Assembly: GCA_958414155.1 (NCBI GenBank)
Contig: CATYWI010000025.1
Span: 1-8,939 of the forward strand
Origin: an uncultured Anaerotruncus sp.
Lineage (GTDB): Bacteria; Bacillota_A; Clostridia; Oscillospirales; CAG-272
DNA: 8,939 nt
Direction: 5' to 3'
Below, in pieces: positions 4,952 to 8,939 of this stretch. The stretch's first letter is position 1. Every line of letters starts with the position of its first letter. The notes under the pieces were generated by a model, which ran no database searches, was not told the origin of the DNA, and was given only the letters and a program-made list of their open reading frames with translations. The position numbers and the translations under genes were made by a program.

Positions 4952-6823
4952 TCACTTCAGTCCCAGGCGTATCAACAGCACCGAAATATCGGCTGGGCTG
5001 ACGCCGCTTATCCGCGACGCCTGTCCGAGCGTCATCGGACGCATGGCGGAGAGCTTCTGCATCGCCTCTATGCGCAGCCCCTTGACCTCGGTATAGTCGA
5101 TATCCTGCGGGAGCAGGTATTCTTCAAGCCGCTCGCGGCGGCGGACCTCGGCAAGCTGGCGCTTGATATAGCCTTCATATTTTATATTCGCCTCAACGGT
5201 ACGGATCACCGCAGGGGACGCCGCGCCGCCGTCGGACAGTCCCTCAACGGCGTAATAGTCCACACCGGGACGGCGCAAAAGGTCGGCAAGCGAAACGCCG
5301 CCGCTCGCGGGCGGCATTTCGTGAGTCGCAAGAAATGCATCAAGCGCGTCTTTTTTCGGATATGTCGTCTCAAGCCGCCGTATTTCGGCATTTATCGCTT
5401 CCTTTTTGGCGCAGAACGCCTCATAACGGGCGTCGTCTATAAGTCCCACGCGTCTGCCGATGGGCGTAAGACGCTCGTCGGCGTTGTCCTGCCGTAAAAG
5501 CAGGCGGAACTCGGAGCGCGAGGTCATCATGCGGTAAGGCTCGTTCGTTCCCTTGGTGATAAGATCGTCGATCAGCGTACCGATGTAGCCGTCGGAGCGG
5601 CGGAGTATCATCGGCGGCTCGCCCTTCAGAGCGAGCGCGGCATTTATACCTGCCACAAGTCCCTGCGCGGCTGCCTCCTCGTAACCCGAGGTGCCGTTGA
5701 ACTGCCCGGCTCCGTACAGACCGGAAATATTTTTGAATTCAAGCGTTGCGCACAGCTGTGTCGGGTCGGCGCAGTCATATTCTATGGCGTATGCATAACG
5801 CGAAATGACCGCATCACGGAAGCCGGGCAGCGTGCGGAGCATCGCATCCTGAACATCCGGAGGCATCGACGTGGAAAACCCCTGGATATACATCTCCTCG
5901 GTATCGGGTCCGAGCGGCTCGACAAACAGCTGATGGCGCTCCTTGTCGGCAAAGCGGACGATCTTGTCCTCAATCGACGGGCAATAGCGCGGTCCCGTGC
6001 CGTGTATCTGCCCCGAATACATCGCTGAGCGTCCGAGATTTTCGTGTATTATCCGGTGAGTTTCGGCATTGGTGTATACGATATGACAGGGTATCTGTTC
6101 TATCGACTGCATTTTTTCCTCATCGCTGAGCGCAGAGAAGGGAGTTATGTGCTCCTCGCCCGGCTGGACCTCAAGGCAGGAAAAATCTATCGACGAGCGA
6201 AGCACGCGCGGCGGGGTCCCGGTTTTGAAGCGCCGGATAGATACGCCCGCCCCGGAAAGGGAATGCGTCAGCGCGGCGGCGGGCAAAAAGCCGTCGGGAC
6301 CTGCGGGATAATTGCGGTAGCCCACAAAAATGCGGCTGTCAAGGTATGTACCTGTCGCCACCACCACCGCGTCGCAGTCCCATTCCTCGCCGATGGATGT
6401 GGTAACGCCGCATACGCGGCGTCCGTTTTCGGTCGGCACGGTCCTGACCTCTACCACCTCCGCCTGCATGGGGTGCAGGTGCGGCGTGGTTTCAAGGGTG
6501 TGCTTCATAATGCGCTGGTAAAGACGGCGATCCGCCTGCACACGCTTTGACAGCACCGCCGCGCCTTTTCCGGTGTTCAGTGTGCGCGACTGAATGGTCA
6601 CAAGGTCGGCGGCGCGTCCCATTTCACCGCCGAGAGCGTCTATCTCAAACACGAGATGTCCCTTGGCGGTCCCTCCTATCGACGGATTACAGGGCATATT
6701 TGCCACTCCGTCCATAGATATTGTAAATAACACAGTGTCAATGCCCATCCTCGCGGCGGCCAGCGCGGCTTCGATGCCCGCGTGACCGCCGCCGATGACG
6801 GCAAGCTGTACTTTTTTCTTCAT
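4952..6823 (-). CDS. mnmG: tRNA uridine-5-carboxymethylaminomethyl modification enzyme MnmG (GidA)
   Basis: A 623-residue FAD protein that, with the GTPase MnmE, installs cmnm5 on wobble U34 of certain tRNAs. The FAD-binding motif IGGGHAGIEAALAAARMG is at 10-27. The family blocks NMPCNPSIGGTAKGHLVFEIDALGGEMG, FKTGTPPRVLRSSIDF, QLFVEPLG, GAGQFNGTSGYEEAAAQGL and SDGYIGTLIDDLITKGTNEPYRMMTSRSEFRL are all present. The C-terminal helical domain ends TLGQASRISGVSPADISVLL, the region involved in MnmE contact. Length matches the family. One difference is LNTGKGAAV, where the usual sequence is LNxxKGPAV. The ATG at 6823 follows AGGAG at 5-base spacing. mnmE, often just upstream, is not in this window; a flippase gene is there instead. 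Confidence 0.97.
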   Translation of the reverse strand: MKKKVQLAVIGGGHAGIEAALAAARMGIDTVLFTISMDGVANMPCNPSIGGTAKGHLVFEIDALGGEMGRAADLVTIQSRTLNTGKGAAVLSKRVQADRRLYQRIMKHTLETTPHLHPMQAEVVEVRTVPTENGRRVCGVTTSIGEEWDCDAVVVATGTYLDSRIFVGYRNYPAGPDGFLPAAALTHSLSGAGVSIRRFKTGTPPRVLRSSIDFSCLEVQPGEEHITPFSALSDEEKMQSIEQIPCHIVYTNAETHRIIHENLGRSAMYSGQIHGTGPRYCPSIEDKIVRFADKERHQLFVEPLGPDTEEMYIQGFSTSMPPDVQDAMLRTLPGFRDAVISRYAYAIEYDCADPTQLCATLEFKNISGLYGAGQFNGTSGYEEAAAQGLVAGINAALALKGEPPMILRRSDGYIGTLIDDLITKGTNEPYRMMTSRSEFRLLLRQDNADERLTPIGRRVGLIDDARYEAFCAKKEAINAEIRRLETTYPKKDALDAFLATHEMPPASGGVSLADLLRRPGVDYYAVEGLSDGGAASPAVIRTVEANIKYEGYIKRQLAEVRRRERLEEYLLPQDIDYTEVKGLRIEAMQKLSAMRPMTLGQASRISGVSPADISVLLIRLGLK

Positions 6824-6909
6824 AAAAGCTCCTATCGGGACCTGCCGTGCAGGGCAGTCGTCTGGATAAATTGTGTCATAAATGTAATTTATATACTTCG
6901 ATCTGTCGG
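6824..6909 (-). promoter_or_regulatory. AT-rich leader of mnmG, probable promoter region
   Basis: This 86-base gap follows the flippase stop. On the minus strand it has an AT-rich block (about 6866-6895, with TATAAA and TTTATG stretches) that probably contains the mnmG promoter, though no pair of boxes with good spacing stands out. A small hairpin CTGCC-CTGCAC-GGCAG (6842-6857) lies in the leader and has no T-run, so it is not a terminator. A single DnaA-box-like TTATCCAGA (6861-6869) is one base off consensus. Confidence 0.4.
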
Positions 6910-8460
6910 TCAGTCATCCCCACCGTTCGCGGCGGGCTGTGTTTTGTTCTTCTTTTTCCGGGCAAAAACCGCAACCGGAAGCATTATCACGGCATAAACG
7001 GCGACTCCGCACGCGGCGGCGGCACAAAACCTTAAAAAGGCTCCGCGCTCGGCAAGCCGCGCCGCAACCTCGCGTATCACAAAAAAGCACGCACAGCCTC
7101 CAAGCGCCATAAACGGTGCGCAGATGGCAAGCGGACGCAGCGATACCGCGCGGTTGTGCTTTCCGGCGGTAATAAAATTCAGCACACCGTACACCAATGT
7201 GGCAAGACTGCACGCAAATGTGATACCTGCGATCCCATAATACCGCGAAAGCAGTACGCTGAACACCACATTGCACACGATGGAGACGATGCTGTTTATC
7301 ATCGGGCGGCGGGCATCGCCGTAGCCGTACTGGACCCTGCCGTACACCTCCTGAAGGACGAGCGGAAGGAATGAAAACGAATATCCGCCGAGCGCCGCCG
7401 CAGTCGCGGCGACGTTTTTATCCGAAAAAACGCCTCTGCCGAAGGCTATGCGCGATATTTCGGGCGCAAGCGTAAGGCAAACGAGCGTAACGGGCAAAAA
7501 AACCGCCGCAAGCAGGGCCGCAGTGCGGTTGGCAAACTCCGCGGCGCGGTCATGCTCGCCGCCGGCGATAGCCGAGGTGACGTACGAAAACATGATAGAG
7601 GCAAACGAGGCGATAAACGCGGTCACAAGATTGAACAGCACCGCGCCGTAGCTCAGCTCAGTCACCGCGCCCTCGCCAAGCCCCGAGGCAAGGCTTTTGT
7701 TTATCTGCTGGTTGATGTAATATGCGGAATATCCCACAAGCAGCGGCGCGGACATTCCGAGCAGCCGCCGCACGAGCGGATCACGAAAAACCTTCGTGAG
7801 CTTATCGGCGGAGGCTCCCTCGCGGTATCTTCGCGACAGCATCCAGAACCATACGGTGTTGAAAATAGTGTAAATGAGGAAGCCGACTACCAGCGCGTCC
7901 GCGCCGATAGCGCGTCCCACGACCGCGATGACGGCTATCATTATAAGACTTTGCGGAATGCTGCGTGCCTCCACCGCCACAAAGCGGCGGTTTGCATTGA
8001 GAAGGCCCTGGTTGACGGCAGTCACGACAAACAAAATAACGAGCGGGGAATACACCCTCAGATATGCGGCGAGTCGGGACGACGCGGCGGCGTCATACGA
8101 CGGCGCCAGTAGCCTTGCGAGCGGGAATGCGGCTGCCGTCAGCACGGCGGCGACGGCTACTGCTATCACGAGAAAAGCGCGCATCGCATTTTTGGCGAAG
8201 CGCGCCACGCGCTCTCCGCCATCCTCGGCGGCGTTCAGATAGACCGCGATGAACGAGGTCATGAGCACGTGCGCCAGCACGTATTCAACGTCGCCTATCA
8301 CAGTCTGCGCGATATTTATTATATCGGTATCAAGCGTTGCCCCGAACGCGCCGGAGGCAACCATCTGCTTTACAAAGCCAAGCAGCTTTGCAATAATTAT
8401 CACGCCGGTGACCGAAAAAATCACCGACGATATATTTTTTCTTCCGCTGCGGGTGCTCAC
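6910..8460 (-). CDS. MurJ/MviN-family flippase, divergent
   Basis: A 516-residue multispanning membrane protein of the MviN/MurJ branch of the MOP superfamily, about 14 hydrophobic segments, the length usual for lipid II flippases. Recognisable blocks are KLLGFVKQMVASGAFGATLDTDI (25-47), NQGLLNANRRFVAVEARSIPQSL (150-172), YYINQQINKSLASGLGEGAVTELSYG (247-272) and GGYSFSFLPLVLQEVYGRVQYGYGDARRPMINSIVS (358-393). The start is a GTG at 8460 whose first bases overlap the TGA of the upstream gene (GTGA), with GGGAGGAG about 7 bases upstream; the open frame continues to 8715 but only as a shadow of the ligase gene. Compared from memory with E. coli MurJ, Arg18, Arg24 and Arg270 are replaced by Lys25, Lys31 and Val274, while Asp39 is kept as Asp46. 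Coupling to an O-antigen ligase-like gene makes a polysaccharide or teichoic-type substrate a real alternative to lipid II, so I leave the symbol blank. Confidence 0.88.
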   Translation of the reverse strand: MSTRSGRKNISSVIFSVTGVIIIAKLLGFVKQMVASGAFGATLDTDIINIAQTVIGDVEYVLAHVLMTSFIAVYLNAAEDGGERVARFAKNAMRAFLVIAVAVAAVLTAAAFPLARLLAPSYDAAASSRLAAYLRVYSPLVILFVVTAVNQGLLNANRRFVAVEARSIPQSLIMIAVIAVVGRAIGADALVVGFLIYTIFNTVWFWMLSRRYREGASADKLTKVFRDPLVRRLLGMSAPLLVGYSAYYINQQINKSLASGLGEGAVTELSYGAVLFNLVTAFIASFASIMFSYVTSAIAGGEHDRAAEFANRTAALLAAVFLPVTLVCLTLAPEISRIAFGRGVFSDKNVAATAAALGGYSFSFLPLVLQEVYGRVQYGYGDARRPMINSIVSIVCNVVFSVLLSRYYGIAGITFACSLATLVYGVLNFITAGKHNRAVSLRPLAICAPFMALGGCACFFVIREVAARLAERGAFLRFCAAAACGVAVYAVIMLPVAVFARKKKNKTQPAANGGDD

Positions 8461-8939
8461 GTGGGGTCTCCTCCCGTTTCCGCCGTGGACGTCTGCGGAC
8501 GGAGCGCCGCAAGGGCAAGTCCGAAGCCGAGCGCCGCAAACAGCGGCACCGACTGCCATATACTGTTGCTTATATTTTCGCGCACGAAATATGCGCCGAG
8601 AAGAAGCAGTATCTCGGCTGCGCCGCGCGAGCGGCGCGCTGTGCGAAGAATGCCGAAAAGCGTCAGCGCGAGCAGTAAAACGAGCGGCACCGTGCCAACG
8701 ATACCCGTCTCGCAAAGCATTTCAAGGAACATATTGTGCGGATATACCTTATATTTCTCCTGGAAGGCGCCCTGACCCATGCCGGTGATTGGCGCGCGCA
8801 GGAACTCCGCAAGCGCCAGCTTGTATATCGAGCCGCGGTCGCTGATCCTGTAATCGCCGTCGATAACTATCTCGCCGGTATTTCCGTTCAGCACATCGTC
8901 AAACGCGGAATCTATCTGATCCTTCACGGCGGGGTCCTC
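8457..8939 (-). CDS. O-antigen ligase/polymerase-like membrane protein, C-terminal part
   Basis: The frame is open to the window edge, so the start lies outside; 160 residues and the stop are visible, from a protein that is usually about 400 or more residues. The visible part fits the C-terminus of the Wzy/WaaL (PF04932-type) family. It has a segment resembling ISDRGSIYKLALAEFLRAPI, then GMGQGAF, then YPHNMFLEML followed by CETGIVG, the PHN...LE...GxxG signature after the large periplasmic loop. Two or three hydrophobic helices follow and the tail is TAETGGDPT. Such enzymes join or polymerise polyprenyl-linked glycans at the outer face of the membrane. A GTG at 8927 could look like a start but has residues in frame before it and would truncate the family fold. 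Its TGA overlaps the GTG of the flippase gene, so the two are translationally coupled and may act on the same glycan. Confidence 0.82.
   Translation of the reverse strand, partial: EDPAVKDQIDSAFDDVLNGNTGEIVIDGDYRISDRGSIYKLALAEFLRAPITGMGQGAFQEKYKVYPHNMFLEMLCETGIVGTVPLVLLLALTLFGILRTARRSRGAAEILLLLGAYFVRENISNSIWQSVPLFAALGFGLALAALRPQTSTAETGGDPT

Noticed and set aside
6861..6869. DnaA box and possible oriC before mnmG
   Set aside because: A single near-match (TTATCCAGA) with no cluster of boxes and no dnaA nearby is not enough to call an origin.
8458..8463. CACGTG core at the flippase start as another parS
   Set aside because: Only the central six bases match, and they are explained by the overlapping GTG start and TGA stop codons.
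8461..8715. N-terminal extension of the flippase
   Set aside because: The extension lies wholly inside the ligase-like gene in another frame, is Arg/Ala-rich and not membrane-like, while the GTG at 8460 has a strong ribosome binding site and gives the normal family length.

Overview
This window looks like a chromosomal, origin-proximal segment from a moderately GC-rich Gram-positive bacterium, most likely in the Clostridia. The evidence is the mnmG-rsmG-parA(soj)-parB(spo0J) gene order, a Soj-type ParA that resembles the Bacillus protein by eye, AGGAGG-like ribosome binding sites, and parS sites matching the Firmicutes consensus. I cannot name a genus. All nine genes lie on the minus strand, so transcription runs from high to low coordinates.

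In transcription order: (i) 8939-8457 is the C-terminal part of an O-antigen ligase/polymerase-like membrane protein, cut by the window edge. Its stop codon overlaps the GTG start of a 516-residue MurJ/MviN-like flippase (8460-6910). (ii) After an AT-rich 86-bp leader come mnmG (6823-4952) and rsmG (4937-4176), for tRNA wobble-uridine modification and 16S rRNA methylation. (iii) The gene-free stretch 4175-3830 holds an array of nine short dyads phased at about 15 bp. Two are near-perfect parS sites and three belong to a 15-bp tandem repeat. Below the array is a strong promoter for parA. (iv) parA (3829-3035), parB (2994-2101), an unrecognised two-helix membrane protein (2058-1390), a membrane-anchored MORN-repeat protein (1354-440) and rbfA (419-72) follow with gaps of 20 to 42 bp. 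The set ends at a strong hairpin terminator at 1-31. A second consensus promoter overlaps the end of parB and can drive the last three genes separately.

Functionally, ParA, ParB and the parS array form a chromosome segregation and origin-organisation module. mnmG, rsmG and rbfA are translation genes. The two membrane proteins in the parAB transcription unit have no assigned function, but their position ties them to segregation or cell-envelope processes. The flippase and ligase pair points to export and assembly of an envelope polysaccharide, or to peptidoglycan precursor flipping.

The most unusual element is the dyad array at 4009-4151. It appears to be a family of parS-related palindromes that keep the GTTTC/GAAAC half-sites but vary the central 3-4 bp, arranged around a 23-bp-arm inverted repeat that carries the two true parS sites. 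No mobile elements, CRISPR arrays, tRNAs or rRNAs were seen.
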